Part shown: positions 10,780-22,033 of the stretch, piece by piece | Numbering within the stretch: position 1 is the stretch's first letter | How the letters are laid out: every line of letters starts with the position of its first letter | NCBI RefSeq assembly: GCF_002245785.1 | Contig: NZ_NNCE01000002.1 | Coordinates: forward strand, 1 to 64,000 | DNA: 64,000 bases | Origin: Mycoplasma testudineum | Lineage (GTDB): Bacteria > Bacillota_I > Bacilli_A > Mycoplasmatales > Metamycoplasmataceae | Direction: 5' to 3' | Notes under the pieces: model-generated | Told to the model about the DNA's origin: nothing | What the model saw: the letters and a program-made list of their open reading frames with translations, nothing else | Database searches by the model: none | Position numbers and translations under genes: made by a program

Positions 10780-11088
10780 ATGCAATCTAAAAAAGATTTA
10801 TTTTCTAAAATAGCCAAAATAAGTTATTTTAAAACAAATGATAATGCAGTTAAAATGATCGAACAAGAGTGAGAAAATATAGAATTAACTTTCAAAACTA
10901 TCATGAACAAACATAGTGAAGAAGATCCTTATTTTAGATTGGTTACAACAAGTGTGAATTTTGATGATATACGTGAAGACAATGTTGATAATAGTGAAAA
11001 TTTAACTCATGATCAATTAAAAAATAACGCATATGATTGAGAATCAGGATATTTTGTACTTCCTAAAGGAGATAGTGATGAAGAATAA
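10780..11088 (+). CDS. gatC: Asp/Glu-tRNA amidotransferase subunit C
   Basis: A 102-residue protein identified mainly by position and size as the small subunit of GatCAB, which converts Glu-tRNA(Gln), and in many bacteria Asp-tRNA(Asn), to the amidated form. The N-terminal helical half (KIAKISYF) is followed by an acidic segment ending EDNVDNSENLTHDQLKNNAY, recalling the GatC pattern of R-D-D-x-V followed by a leu-x-x-n-A segment. It has a strong AAAGGAG ribosome-binding site. The stop codon overlaps the gatA start by 11 nt. Most mollicutes lack GlnRS, so the pathway should be essential. Confidence 0.75.
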
Positions 11089-12406
11089 TTTTTTAGTAAA
11101 ACATGATTTTGACAAAACACTTGATCAACTTAAAAATGATAAAAATAATATTGTCGCTCTTTTATGTGAAAATGAAATTGTTTATGATTCAAACCAAAAG
11201 CCATTGAATGGACTTTTATATACGTTAAAAGATTTATTCGCAACGAAAAAATTTTATACCCAAGGTTCAAGCAAAACTTTAGATAAATTTATGCCATTTT
11301 ATGATTCAGAAGTTTACAAATTGTTAAATGAAAATGGAGCCAAAATGGTTGCCAAAGTACATAATGATGAATTTGGTTTAGGTGGTAGCGGTGAATATTC
11401 TGCTTACGGAATGATTAAACATCCGTTAGATACATCAAGAATAATTGGCGGTTCTTCTTCTGGTTCAGTTGCTTCAATGTATTATGACATTAATTTTTCA
11501 ATAGGTAGTGATACTGGAGATAGCGTTAGAAATCCCGCTGGATTTAATGGTTTTGTTGGTTTCAAACCAACATATGGAGCAATAAGTAGATACGGACTAT
11601 TTTCCTATGCTTCATCAATGGATACAGTTGCATATTTTACTCATTGCGTTAAGGATGCGCATACTCTTTCAAAAGTTCTTTATAAAAAAGACCACAAAGA
11701 CATGACAAGCGTAGAAATAAATCTTAGTGAATTAAAATCTATAAAACCCAATAAAGTTGCCTTAATGTCCAATGATGAATATTTATCCAAAGAAGTTAAA
11801 GATGCGTATCAAAAGTTAGCAACTAAATTGCAAAAAGAAAATATTGATGTCGAATTTGTCGAAATAGATAGAGAAGTATTAAATGATATTAAATACGTCT
11901 ATGATGTAGTTTCATATAGTGAAGCTGTGTCAAACCTATCCAATCTAAAAGGCTTGCAATTTGGAAATATACAAAAAGCAAAAGATTGAGAACAAATAGT
12001 TTTGAAATATCGAAGTACATTATTTGGTGACATGGTACAAAGAAGGCTAACGCTTGGTAACTTTTTTTTAGATGCAAATTTCATTAAAGAAATGTTTCAT
12101 GGAGCACAAAAAATAAGAAAAAAAGTAGTTGATTATTTTAGAAAAATTCACAATTTATATGATTTATTTATTTATCCTGCCGCCCCAGATGTTGCTCCAA
12201 AAATTTTAAATAGTGACAAACCAAATTATAGTAATTGAATTTTAACAAATTCTAATTTAACGGGCAATCCTTCTATTGTTATTCCTTGAATTGAAAAAAA
12301 CAATTTGCCAATTGGTTTAGCAATCGATGCAAAATATGCAAATGACCAAGAATTATTAAATCACAGTTATTTTATTGAGAGTTTATTGGGAGTTAAAGAT
12401 GAATAA
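11078..12406 (+). CDS. gatA: Glu-tRNA(Gln) amidotransferase subunit A
   Basis: A 442-residue amidase-signature enzyme that hydrolyses glutamine and passes ammonia to GatB. Catalytic triad positions are visible: Lys51 in TLKDLFATK, the cis-Ser in IIGGSSSGS (122-130) and the nucleophile Ser149 in SDTGDSVRNPAG, where the usual DTGGS reads DTGDS. The start at 11078 has AAAGGAGAT upstream and matches the family N-terminus; an in-frame start at 11033 would lie inside gatC. It overlaps gatB by 8 nt. It is slightly shorter than typical GatA (about 480), as is common in mycoplasmas. Confidence 0.93.
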
Positions 12407-13823
12407 TTTTGAAACTATAATTGGAATTGAAATCCATCTTGAACTAAATACGAAAACAAAAATGTTTTCACCAGCTGCAAATGATACAAGTGCATTGCCT
12501 AATTCAAACGTCCATCCAATAGATATTGGTTATCCCGGGACATTGCCAAGAGTAAATAAAGAAGCAATTATTAAGGCTATTCAATTAGCAAAAGCATTAG
12601 AAATGGAAATTGATCCTGAAGTTAGATTTGATCGAAAAAACTATTTTTATCCTGATTTACCAAAAGGTTATCAAATCACTCAGCAATTTTTCCCAATTGG
12701 TAAAAACGGTAAAATTGAAATTGATGTAAACGGAAATAAAAAAACAATTTCTATTCAAAGAATACACATGGAAGAAGATACAGCTAAACAATCTATAAAT
12801 GGTAATAAAATTTATTATGATTTTAATCGTTCAGGTGTACCGTTAATAGAAATTGTAACAGATCCAGTTATTAAATCAGCTGATGAAGCAATTGCTTATG
12901 TAGAAGCAATTAGAAAATATGCTTTGGCTCTAAATATTAGTAATGCTGTTATGGCTGAAGGTAATTTGAGAGTAGATGTTAATATATCAATAAGACCTTA
13001 TGGATATGAAGAATATGGAACTAGAGTTGAAATTAAAAACATGAATAGTTTTAGTAACATTAAAAAAGCAATTGAAGCAGAAATTAAACATCAAGTTGCT
13101 GCATATATTTCAGGTCAGGAAGTTCACTTAGTAACTAAAAGATTTGACGAATCTACAAATGATGTTATTACTATGAGAGCTAAAACGGTTGAAATAGATT
13201 ATAGATATTTTAGAGAACCAAATATACCTACAATTATTTTAAAAAATGATTTTATTGAAAGCATTAAAATCAACGAATTGCCGCATACAAAAGTTTCTAG
13301 ATATAAGTCATATGGTCTAAATGAAATTCAATATAGTTTGTTAGTTAATGATTTAAAATTAGCTGATTATTTTGATTCAATCAAAGTAGATGATTTAGAT
13401 AAATCTAAATTAGCAAATTTATTTTTTTCTGAAATTGTTTCACTAGCAAATAAAAATAATATTCACCCTGTTGATTTAAAAATTAATCCAAATGTTTTAG
13501 CACAGATTATGCAAAAACTTAACCAAGAAGAAATATCTAATAAACATGTCAAATTTATTATTCCTCAATTATTTGAAACCAATTTGGAACTTGAAGAAAT
13601 AATTGAAAAAAATAATTACAAATTAATAACTGATAAAGAATTTATCAAAAATGAACTAAGTTTAATTTTAAAAGAAAATGAACAAGTACTAAAAGATCTA
13701 GAAACTAGACCAGAACGTGTTTTCAAAACAATTATGGGACAATTGATGAAAAAAACTAATGCTCAAGTTAGCCCTAAAATTTCTAATGAAATCTTAGAAT
13801 CACTTTTAAATAAAGAAAATTAA
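12399..13823 (+). CDS. gatB: Asp/Glu-tRNA amidotransferase subunit B
   Basis: A 474-residue subunit carrying the kinase/transamidase active site. The N-terminus IGIEIHLELNTKTKMFSP is the GatB signature. It is followed by conserved blocks YPGTLPRVNKEA, RKNYFYPDLPKGYQITQ, RIHMEEDTAK and GVPLIEIVTDP. The helical tail domain (from about 300, ending MGQLMKKTNAQVSPK) binds tRNA. The start at 12399 is preferred over 12375 because it begins directly at the conserved N-terminus. It is the last gene of the C-A-B operon, possibly transcribed into the YihY gene 4 nt later. Confidence 0.96.
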   Translation: MNNFETIIGIEIHLELNTKTKMFSPAANDTSALPNSNVHPIDIGYPGTLPRVNKEAIIKAIQLAKALEMEIDPEVRFDRKNYFYPDLPKGYQITQQFFPIGKNGKIEIDVNGNKKTISIQRIHMEEDTAKQSINGNKIYYDFNRSGVPLIEIVTDPVIKSADEAIAYVEAIRKYALALNISNAVMAEGNLRVDVNISIRPYGYEEYGTRVEIKNMNSFSNIKKAIEAEIKHQVAAYISGQEVHLVTKRFDESTNDVITMRAKTVEIDYRYFREPNIPTIILKNDFIESIKINELPHTKVSRYKSYGLNEIQYSLLVNDLKLADYFDSIKVDDLDKSKLANLFFSEIVSLANKNNIHPVDLKINPNVLAQIMQKLNQEEISNKHVKFIIPQLFETNLELEEIIEKNNYKLITDKEFIKNELSLILKENEQVLKDLETRPERVFKTIMGQLMKKTNAQVSPKISNEILESLLNKEN

Positions 13824-13827
13824 AAAT

Positions 13828-14949
13828 ATGAAAAATCCATTTTCAAAAAAGAAGAATAAAAAAATATATAGTGGCTGAAGTGGGTATGAATCAAAACCAA
13901 TAAAAAAAGATAATTTTTTAAAATCAAAATTTAGACAAAGTTGAGTTCAAAAAAAAGCTATAACAACAATTAATGAAGGATTTAAAATCAAGGAATTAAT
14001 TGTTAAATTTTTAATTAACATTTCTTTAACAATTATTGTTTCTGGTGACAAAATTAAAAATAGAACTAAAAGAATTGAACTAGTTGAAAGAATCTATGAG
14101 CGTTTAGGTGCAAGAGATTTTAGTTTTATTCCTGTAGCAACAGCATTTTATTTATTCGTCTCCTTTATACCCATTATTTTTTTTGCTTCGATGATTGTTA
14201 GTAGTGTTCCGCAATTTAGCGAAATATTATCAACTGATGTATTTGATAGAATCATACCTGGACTAAGTTTTACTGTAGAAAGCATTTTTTTAGCTACTTC
14301 AAAAGCATCAGAAGGAACCCCATTAAATGTTTTAATTTACTCATCCTTTTTTAACAATACTGGTGCTGCAGTCGGGATTGTAATTTTAATGGTTTCACTA
14401 GTTTGGTTTTCGTCAACTGGATATTCAAAATTAATATATTCAATGTCGTATATTTACGAACACAAAAATTATGGTAACGGGCTTGTAAATAGATTAAAAT
14501 CAATTTTTATTATGACAATAATCACTTTATACCTTTCGATATTTTTATTAGGTTTCAGCGCTTTTGTTAATGAAATAAAAACTAATGTAACTGGCTCTAA
14601 TTATGAGTTTTTATATTATTTAAATTTTGTTGTTATATCTACATTCTTTTACTATTTTGGACTAGTTTTGCTTTTAAAATTTACACCGAAATTTAAACTT
14701 ACATTTGGACAAGTTCAACCTGGTGTATTGATTTCATTAATACCTTTAGTTATACTTACATCTATTTTTTCATTGATTGTAAGTTTAAGTTCTTTGAACA
14801 GTTTAGGATTTATATCTTCCATATTTTTCATTACTTCTTTTGTACTTTTATTTTCATATTTTTTATATGCAGGTATTATTGCAAATGAAGCATATTATAA
14901 AACTTTCCATTCGTTAAGGACGGTAAGTAAATATATTCAAAAAAGATAA
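13828..14949 (+). CDS. YihY/UPF0761 family membrane protein
   Basis: A 373-residue protein with a basic cytoplasmic N-terminus of about 70 residues containing two UGA Trp codons. The core has about six TM helices and the family segment LGARDFSFIPVATAFYLFVSFIPI, which matches the YihY pattern a-YYxxxSLxPLLL. The family was once called ribonuclease BN/BrkB, but that activity belongs to another protein and the true role is unknown. It follows gatB closely without a clear Shine-Dalgarno and ends in a strong hairpin, so it is probably the last gene of the gat transcript. Confidence 0.75.
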
Positions 14950-14991
14950 AAAAATATAATGTCGTTTAATCTGGTATTATATTTTTTTATC
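14945..14991 (+). terminator. Strong terminator after the YihY gene
   Basis: Perfect 16-bp arms: GATAAAAAAATATAAT at 14945-14960 and its reverse complement at 14976-14991. The right arm supplies the T-tract. Confidence 0.75.
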
Positions 14992-14997
14992 AAATGC

Positions 14998-15003
14998 TAT
15001 AAT
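14998..15003 (+). promoter_or_regulatory. -10 box for a leaderless azoreductase transcript
   Basis: TATAAT with an upstream TGC (extended -10), 6 nt before the ATG, placed immediately after the terminator of the preceding gene. Confidence 0.5.
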
Positions 15004-15009
15004 GAATTA

Positions 15010-15612
15010 ATGAAAAAATTATTAGTTCTAAATATGTCACATAATAAAAAAAATATGAGTTTAATAGATGTAGCAATTGATGATTTTTTAAACAATTACA
15101 CATATACAAATCCAAGTGCAATTTTAGAGCAAAAAAATATTTCAGATATTTCTTTTTTCAATGTCACAAATAATAGACAAACAAATTTAGATTTTTTTAA
15201 TAATGACGAAACGGACAAATGAATTTCTCTTTTACATGAATTTCAAAACATAATTATTGGATTAGAATTTTCGAATTTAAATCCAAATCATCTTTTCCAA
15301 AATTTTATTTATAGATTAACAATTGAAAATAAAACATTCGTTAGAACTACTGATCCAAAAACAAACCTTAAAGTGGTTACCGGTGCATTTATAGGTAAAA
15401 AAATATTATTAATTATACACGCTGATCAAATTAACGAAATAAGCCACAACGACCACATTATTAAAAAAGTGCGCAGTCCACTTGAATTACTTGGTTTCGA
15501 TATAAAAGTGATAATTATTGAAGATTTATTAAGAGCTAATAATCCTGAAATGATAAGCAAAATTTTAGCTCCATATGACAATAAAATTGCTACGGAAGCA
15601 ATTGAATTTTAA
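15010..15612 (+). CDS. FMN-dependent NADH:quinone/azo oxidoreductase (AzoR/AcpD family)
   Basis: A 200-residue flavodoxin-like protein. The N-terminus KKLLVLNMSHNKKNMSLIDVAIDDFL corresponds to the phosphate-binding first loop plus helix of AcpD (consensus K-v-L-x-I-x-a-S-P, x-S-x-S). A second block, NHLFQNFIYRLTIENKTFVRT, matches the family FKNFIDR-type region after the flavin site. The family reduces quinones and azo dyes with NADH and protects against quinone stress. The ATG at 15010 is chosen because of the -10 box 6 nt before it; the upstream in-frame start at 14959 lies inside a terminator. The stop codon overlaps the convergent gene on the other strand. Confidence 0.75.
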
Positions 15613-15836
15613 TTTCTTGTTTTGGCAATTAGTGAATAAATTAACATTTCAAAAATAGTTAAAAAAACAAAAAAAGTAAAAAACAGACCAATTCCAATGA
15701 AGACTGTAATAACTACAGTATTTTCGTTGAAAAAAAATAAAGTAAGATTAGACGAAGCTCAAATTCCAATAAAGAAATTCAATACATAATAAAGTCAATG
15801 TAGTCTTGTTACAAATTCTTTAGTTCTTTTGATCAT
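15609..15836 (-). CDS. Small two-TM hypothetical membrane protein
   Basis: A 75-residue protein with two UGA Trp codons. A basic start (MIKRTKEFVTRLHW) is followed by two hydrophobic helices (about 14-30 and 41-66). The ATG at 15836 has AAGGA about 10 nt upstream; an ATG at 15845 overlaps that site and is less likely. Its stop overlaps the azoreductase stop by 4 nt in a convergent arrangement. No family is recognised. It lies upstream of no other minus-strand gene, so it seems to be a lone gene. Confidence 0.55.
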
Positions 15837-15885
15837 TTTTAACATTTCCTTATTGTACACAACATAGTGAATACGGAAAATAAAA

Positions 15886-15905
15886 AATGCGAATTTAATC
15901 GCATT
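15886..15905 (-). terminator. Terminator of the second P68/P80 lipoprotein gene
   Basis: AATGCGA and TCGCATT form a 7-bp stem with a 6-nt loop. On the minus strand it is followed by T-rich sequence, 11 nt past the tandem stop codons. Confidence 0.65.
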
Positions 15906-15916
15906 TATGTAAATTA

Positions 15917-17815
15917 TTATTTTGCTAATCTTGTAATTTCTGCAAGAATATCTTCACCAGATTTTTGTTCTCTAGTATCTGATGATTTAGTACTGTTAAG
16001 TAAAGCATTGCTAATAAAATTTGTTATTGAAGCTGATCTTTGATCTTGTTGTACTGATGCAGAATATGTTACTTTACCATCTACAAAACTTAGTAAAGAA
16101 TCTAAACCTATTAAACCAGTTTTATAAGTGTTGCGTCTTGCACTTTTAATTGCTCAAGTTGCTTTTTCTTCATCACTTAAATTAGATTTAGCTTCTAAAA
16201 TTCCAACTTCAGTTTCTAGTGTACTTAAAGTTTGAGCAATTTTATTTCTCATTTCAGAATTCACCATTTTTTTAGTTGGAACAACATAACCAGATAATTC
16301 AAAAATTGCTTCTGGTGTTGAAATTTCTACAATTTTAGAATCTATTGTTAATTTAACAGTTCCATTGTACAATCAATCAAGAAAGGCTAAAGTTCCTTTA
16401 TCTTCTTTTCCGCCTTCATCAATTGAAATAGGAATTAGGCTTGAACCACCTTCATGGTATGAAGTTGCATTTATATTTGAAGCAGATTTATTTACTTGTG
16501 GATTTCAGCTTACATCTGAATATTTAACTCATTTTGAAGCTGCTGCAGCTTTTGATTCATCAGTTCTACCACCAAAGAAGTTTCTAGATAAAGCTGAATC
16601 AACTGATTGATTTACTCCAACAGCTGCTGCATATGCAAATGCAGTATTGTATGTTCTAATATCTCAAGATGCTCATGTTCCAGGCGCAACACCTGAACTA
16701 TTAGTTTCGTATTTAACACCGTAGTATTGCTTTTTAGTCTCACCTACTGATGTAACAGTATTTGAATTCATATACGTATTTCATAAACTTTTGAATTCGC
16801 TTTGTAAATCTTGATTTGTTAGAAAATCATAATTAATAATTGATCTATCAACATTATTACCACTTGCATCGGTTGCATTAGTTGTATTTAATGATCAAAG
16901 GAACTTTCCAGACAATCTGTTAGTCAAATCTTTTAATAAAGTGTTAAATTGATAGTCAATTCCAAAAATATGAATATCTGTGGCATTTGCATCTACTGAA
17001 TCACTTTCAATCATGGTATTTTCGTGGACTTTTTTTGCAAATTCCATTGCACCAGCAATCGATTCAAAAGTTTGGGCATTAACAGTGTAATTTGCAAATG
17101 CAGTTGAGTTTTTAGCTTTTAATACTGAAAATAAACTTGTTACAGGAATACTTGAACCAGATGTTGAAGCATTCATTGCATCTTTATAAAGTTTCATTGT
17201 TTCATCAACAGTTCCGCCATTTTCTTTAATTAAAGTAAACAATTTTCACATAATGTCTAAGTTAAATACTAACGCATCAATATCTGTAACATCAAAAGGT
17301 ATGTTAAATAGTTTAGAAGCATCTAAGCTTTGTCCAGGCAATTTATTATGCTCATTCACAATTTTTTGACTAAATAAATTCGCATTAATTGTGCTATTTG
17401 TTAAATCCAATAATTTACCATATTGATTTACTAAATAAGCAGCTGTTTGATTAGCTAGAATCAAATTAGCTGTTGCATTACTATTTGAAGCAATATTTTT
17501 AACTGTGTTAGTTGCTAATTCAGTTTCAGAACCAGTTTTTGTAATGTCTTGACCTTGCAGTTCAACTTGAACAAAGTTTTCTTTGTCTTTTTGCTGTTCA
17601 TTGTAAATTGGAACCAATGCACTAAGTGCTATTTGAAGCGGAAATACACCACTTTGTGCAGTTTGGAACACAATTTTATTGTCTTTTGCTGCATTTGTAG
17701 TTGGATATGTTGCAGTTTGCTCACCTATACCTTGATTACAAGCGATTGCCGCCACACTTACTAATGAAGCACTACCTAAAATAATTGCAGCAATTTTAAT
17801 TTTTTTCAATTTCAT
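15917..17815 (-). CDS. P68/P80-type surface lipoprotein, paralogue
   Basis: A 632-residue lipoprotein. The signal peptide ends with lipobox VAAIAC (Cys26). The domain opening NKIVFQTAQSGVFPLQ, then YNEQQK, LILANQ, LLDLTNS, LPGQSLD, NIPF and LVFNLDIM follows the same order as the lipoprotein beside the ABC operon. The C-terminus contains a 60-residue acidic helical stretch. The ATG at 17815 has a perfect AAAGGAG 5 nt upstream, unlike its leaderless paralogue. The gene ends in tandem TAA codons. No transporter genes are adjacent, so it may share the ABC permease near 7-10 kb, or act as an adhesin or protease-resistant coat (inference). Confidence 0.75.
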
Positions 17816-18064
17816 TTTTCTCCTTTTATACCTAATATTAACACTTTTTGTAAAAATTGCAAAAAAAACTACGTTTTTGCAATTTTTTTGCAATTTTACC
17901 GATTTTTTAGTCAAACTCATTTCCTAAAATGTTCTTAAATTTATCAATTTAAATCTTACAACAATTAAAACTAATTTCAATATCTATGTTCATAGGCTTT
18001 ATAATAAAAATAATACAATTGTAAGTAAATAAGATTTACAAAATGTTTGATTAAGAAGGGTTAA

Positions 18065-19387
18065 ATGCACAAAGAAGTTGAAATTCCAAAATATACAATT
18101 AAAGAAAATGGACAAATTTGAACAATAGATTTTGAAACCAATAGAAATTTTTACGATTCATTAATAAAATTATTAAAAAATCAGATTGAAACAATAGAGA
18201 AATTGAAGGGAAGAGATCCTCAAAGAGAACTAATTGATAGAGTTGTTGGTCAATTTTGAAATAAAATTGAAGCTGAGTTTATAAATAAAAAATTCATTTT
18301 AATAAGAAATGATTTGGAATTTTTCGAATTATTAGATGATAAATTTATTTTCCAACTCAAATTATTTTTTTTCAAAAAACCTAATTTAGAACTAGTAAAA
18401 AAATATGAACCTATTTATGATTTCACATACTTATCTGATTTTAAAATTTCAAAAAATTTAGAACAAAGAAACACTTTAATAGTTGGTCAAGAATTAGAAG
18501 AAATTGAAATACCTAAAGCGCCAAATTACATTGATAAAATTGGAAGAATATGTAAAGTAAAATTAACATTCATTTCTAAAAATCAAAAATCAAGTGAGCA
18601 AATAGTTGAAAAATTTATTGTTGGCTTGGGTTTGGTTGCTAATGACGAATATAAGATAATGAAAAAAGCTAAAGTGGGTGATAGTTTTGATTTTAAAATG
18701 CGTCAAATACATTATGGTTGAAACGAAAATGACAATTTATTCAATCCAGATGCTCTAATTAAATTGGAAATTTTAGAAATTACAAATAAATACTGAAGAT
18801 CTAATGTAAAAGATCTTTGACAAGAAGAATCAATTAAAAAAATCTATAAGTCAAAAGAGAGTTTGGAACTTTTGATTACAAAATTATCTAGATTTGAATT
18901 AATGATTTTCAAAAATTACTCATATGTTTTTGAATTTGTTAAATGAATGATGGAATCTGATATTTTCAAAATTGATAAACATGTTGAAAGTGAAATGAAG
19001 TTAAAATACGTTGGAGTATTTGACCAAATACAAAAAGATAAAAATCTACACGATAAATTAAAACCAGAACTACAAAATATAAACAGTTTAGAAACATTTA
19101 TTGAAAAGTCATTTGAAGTTGAAGTAAATCCATTAAAAATATCATCATTTATTGATGATACTATCGAAGATAACAATGAGCACAAAGAACTTTATGAAAC
19201 AGTTGCAAAAAATTTAATTGTCTATTTAAAATATCATAAAGAAATAATGGGTGATGAACAAATTCTTATTAGTACATATATGAATTTTATAACACTTATT
19301 AAATTAGCACAACTTCAAAACCCAGCAATAATTCCAAATATAAAATCTCAAATGAAAGAACAAATTACTACAGGAAATTTCAGTTAA
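18065..19387 (+). CDS. Trigger-factor-related protein
   Basis: A 440-residue soluble protein. A middle block has the layout of the trigger-factor FKBP domain: a strand pair GRICKVKLTF, then EKFIVGLGL and KVGDSFDFKMRQI (compare G-d-x-V-t-I-D-F, F-x-l-x-L-G, G-e-x-f-x-i-d-v-x-f). It is followed by ALIKLEILEIT and a long helical C-terminal arm. The N-terminal ribosome-binding signature GFRKG is not obvious, and GRDPQREL sits at that place, so the docking loop has diverged. The likely role is a folding helper for nascent chains. The ribosome-binding site AAGGG lies 5 nt before the ATG. Assignment is by domain pattern only. Confidence 0.5.
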
Positions 19388-19471
19388 CTGAGTAATTTTT
19401 TTATCTATATTTTTTTAAATATAGCTATTTTTTTATAATAATATTCTTTTGCTATTGCAAAAGGAGAAGCG

Positions 19472-20434
19472 ATGTATTATTTAAAAATCGGAAATATTGA
19501 TAATAAATCACTCAAAAACACATTTATTGAAATTAAAAGCTTTTTAGCTAAACATAATATAAATTATTTTAAAGATGTTGTAATTGAAGAGGATTTACTA
19601 ATTTATAAAGGCAATAACCATAGATATATTATTAAAATTGCTAGAGACATATTTCAAATTAGTAGTAAAAATTTAGGTTCTAATTTAATAATTTCTAAAC
19701 ACAAGAATATTGACAAATTAGATTTAGAGCACAACAAAGTTATATTTTTATTTAATGATTTGGAATTCAAAAAATCAATTGCTGAAGTACTTGATATAGT
19801 TAAAAATTTTAAGGAAATAGATAAGGCAATTTATGTTGATTTTATATACTTTGATGAATTCGAGATTTCAAAAGAAATAAAATTGAAAACTGAAAATGGA
19901 GAATTGAATATGCAAGTATTTAAAGAACCATTAACCAAGACTGAATTCACTGTCGTATGAAAAGGAATTTTAGAAGGTACTATTAATTTAAGAATTCATC
20001 ATAAATGTGAAACTAGCGAAATTTTTGACTCAATACATTGCGATTGTAAAATTCAGTTGAATAATTTCAAGGATGTTATTTTTGAAAATGGCGGAATGAT
20101 TATTTATTCACACGAAGAAGGCAGAGGATTGGGTATGTTGCAAAAAATAAATGCTTATTATGAAACGATAAATAATGGTTTAGATACTGTAGATGCCATG
20201 CTTACAATTACTGATAGAGATGAATTAAGATTATTTGATTTAGCCGGGAAAATAGTTGAATACTATGGAATTAAAAGTGTTAACATGTGAACTAACAATC
20301 CTAGAAAAATAATACCATTAGTTGATAGAGGCATTGCAGTTAATCGAATGAGATCACTTTATCAAGAAGCTAATTCTAAAGAACAAGCATCATATTTAGA
20401 AACTAAAAAAGAAAGAATGGGACACAAAATATAG
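19472..20434 (+). CDS. GTP cyclohydrolase II-like protein (RibA domain) with a novel N-terminal region
   Basis: A 320-residue protein. The C-terminal half has RibA hallmarks: LRIHHKCETSEIFDSIHCDC with zinc ligands Cys179, Cys190 and Cys192, then SHEEGRGLGMLQKINAY (compare RQEGRGIGLxxKxxAY), DTVDA and TNNPRKIIPL. The N-terminal 160 residues match nothing recognised and replace the RibB/DHBP domain seen in fused enzymes. In the catalytic D-x-R region the sequence reads DRDELRLF, so the arginine is either shifted by one residue or replaced by Leu. No other riboflavin-synthesis gene is present, and ribF here makes FAD from imported riboflavin, so the role may lie outside that pathway. It has a strong AAAGGAG ribosome-binding site. 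Confidence 0.75.
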
Positions 20435-20575
20435 TTTGAATTTAGATAACAAATAAAATTTTGTTATCATGTTAATTTTTATTAAATATCAATCAAATTA
20501 TATTTTTATTTGAACTCTCAAGTTTTATTGAAATAAATCAAATTGAGGTTTAAAAATATGTGTGATAATTTTAAA

Positions 20576-20616
20576 AAAAACCTACACATTGATTCAAATC
20601 AAATTTGTAGGTTTTT
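20576..20616. terminator. Terminator after the RibA-like gene, usable in both directions
   Basis: Arms AAAAACCTACA and TGTAGGTTTTT are perfect over 11 bp. A weaker hairpin (GATAACAAA/TTTGTTATC, 20445-20468) lies closer to the stop codon. It can also end the minus-strand module that follows. Confidence 0.7.
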
Positions 20617-20670
20617 AAAATATTTTTATTTACTAAATTCTAAATTTTAATAGTTATATTTTTTTAATTT

Positions 20671-21177
20671 TTATGAGTTATTATTTTTTGTCACAAAAAA
20701 TTTATTGTATATTTTTTTTCTACCGTTAAGGGCTTTTAAATATTTTTTTTCTGAATATTTAGGTCATGTCATTTTAATGTTTCACAATTTAGGTGCATCT
20801 AAAAAATGTAATTGTATTGTAGAGAAAACATATATAAATGAGAACATTAATAAACTAATTATAAACCACCGATATTTAGAAGTTAATAATTCGCTATAAA
20901 CCATTCATATTATGTTATTTATAATTATATTTATCAATATTGTTATTGAATTAATTCAAAGAAGCATGTATATAAACTTATATTTTTTGGTATAGTTTTG
21001 AAAAATAAAAGTTGTAATAGATAAAAATTGAATTATGACTTCAAAAAAAATTAATATTTTAATAATTTTAACTGAACTATCTCCAAAATAAATTAACAAT
21101 ACACCTATTGTTAAAAAGGCTACAAAAAGAGTTGTTTTAAATGCTAATAAAATAATAAATATTTTCTTTTTAAGCAT
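20671..21177 (-). CDS. Multi-TM protein, second gene of the two-gene module, copy 1
   Basis: A 168-residue membrane protein read through two UGA Trp codons. Four hydrophobic helices (about 5-28, 38-58, 70-90, 98-116) are followed by a basic cytoplasmic tail (LDAPKLWNIKMTWPKYSEKKY). The paralogue at 22.8-23.3 kb has the same length, topology and tail. Its ATG overlaps the upstream gene by 8 nt (ATGCTTAA), so the pair is translationally coupled. No known family is recognised. By arrangement it could be an anchor, exporter or immunity partner for the secreted product of the first gene (inference). Confidence 0.65.
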
Positions 21178-22033
21178 ATGTATTTCTTAATACATAAATA
21201 TTTTCGTTAATTTGACTTCTAGCATTTCTTATTTGAGGCACCAATCAACTTAGTCACATTCAGGAATCTAATTTGCTACGAGCATCAATTAATTTATCAA
21301 TAGTTTTATTTTTTTCGTTATTAAAGTGTGGCGAAAATATTTGAACAGAATTAAGGATTGTTACAAGACCAACTAAAGTTCATGCAATTATTTCCAAAAA
21401 AACACCTAATCATGCAAAAAATACTGATGCTTGTGCAATACGAGCTGCAACAAATAAAATAGTAGAAATGATTCCTAAACTATAATTAATTTTTTCTAAA
21501 TTTCTTTTTGACTCATATAGAGCACTGCTATAACTTTTATTTAATTCAACTTTATTGTTTTTCAAAATTGAAAGCATATCTTGTGCGTACTTAATGTTAG
21601 GATTAAAATTCACATATTCTGAAAATTCCCTCTTAAGTTTTGAAAAATTTTCTTCATCTATGTTAAAAACACCCATTTCTTGTTTGAAAAAATCGACATT
21701 TATGTTAGAAAAATATTCCATCATTATCAAATAATTTTCTAAAAAAAATATTTTTTCTTCAATGTTTTTTCCTGATTCTTCCAATAATATTCGTTCTTGT
21801 CGATATTTTTCTTCTTTATCTGAGACAAATAACGTTTTAGAATTATTTTTTTCAGAAATGCTTTCTTTTTTAGAAAAAAATTTAACTGTTTTTTGTCTTG
21901 CGATCTCCGCATCATTGTTTTTTGTAAAGCTAAATTTAGCTGATACAACACTCAATGGTGCGGAAATTGATAGTATTGCTGCAGCGAAAATAGATAGTGC
22001 ACTGCCAACAAAAATTAATTTTCTTTTAAACAT
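21170..22033 (-). CDS. Secreted/anchored helical protein with NKSYS motif, first gene of the two-gene module, copy 1
   Basis: A 287-residue protein, the only fully intact copy in the window. An N-terminal signal/TM segment (about 6-32, SALSIFAAAILSISAP) is followed by a lysine/glutamate-rich helical domain. The motif VELNKSYS (about 168-175) precedes two strongly hydrophobic helices and a conserved C-terminal stretch with WMWLSWLVPQIRNARSQINE. It has no lipobox Cys. The same architecture and motif recur at 23.3-24.1 and 45.1-46.0 kb. The ribosome-binding site is AAAGGAA. The 35 nt before it (TTGTTCTT, TAACAT, AAGAGCGG) are conserved with copy 2, suggesting shared regulation. The function is unknown. 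Confidence 0.7.

Noticed and set aside
20705-20899. Plus-strand 64-residue frame that looked like a transposase fragment
   Set aside because: It is the antisense of the minus-strand multi-TM gene (20671-21177) once UGA is read as Trp.
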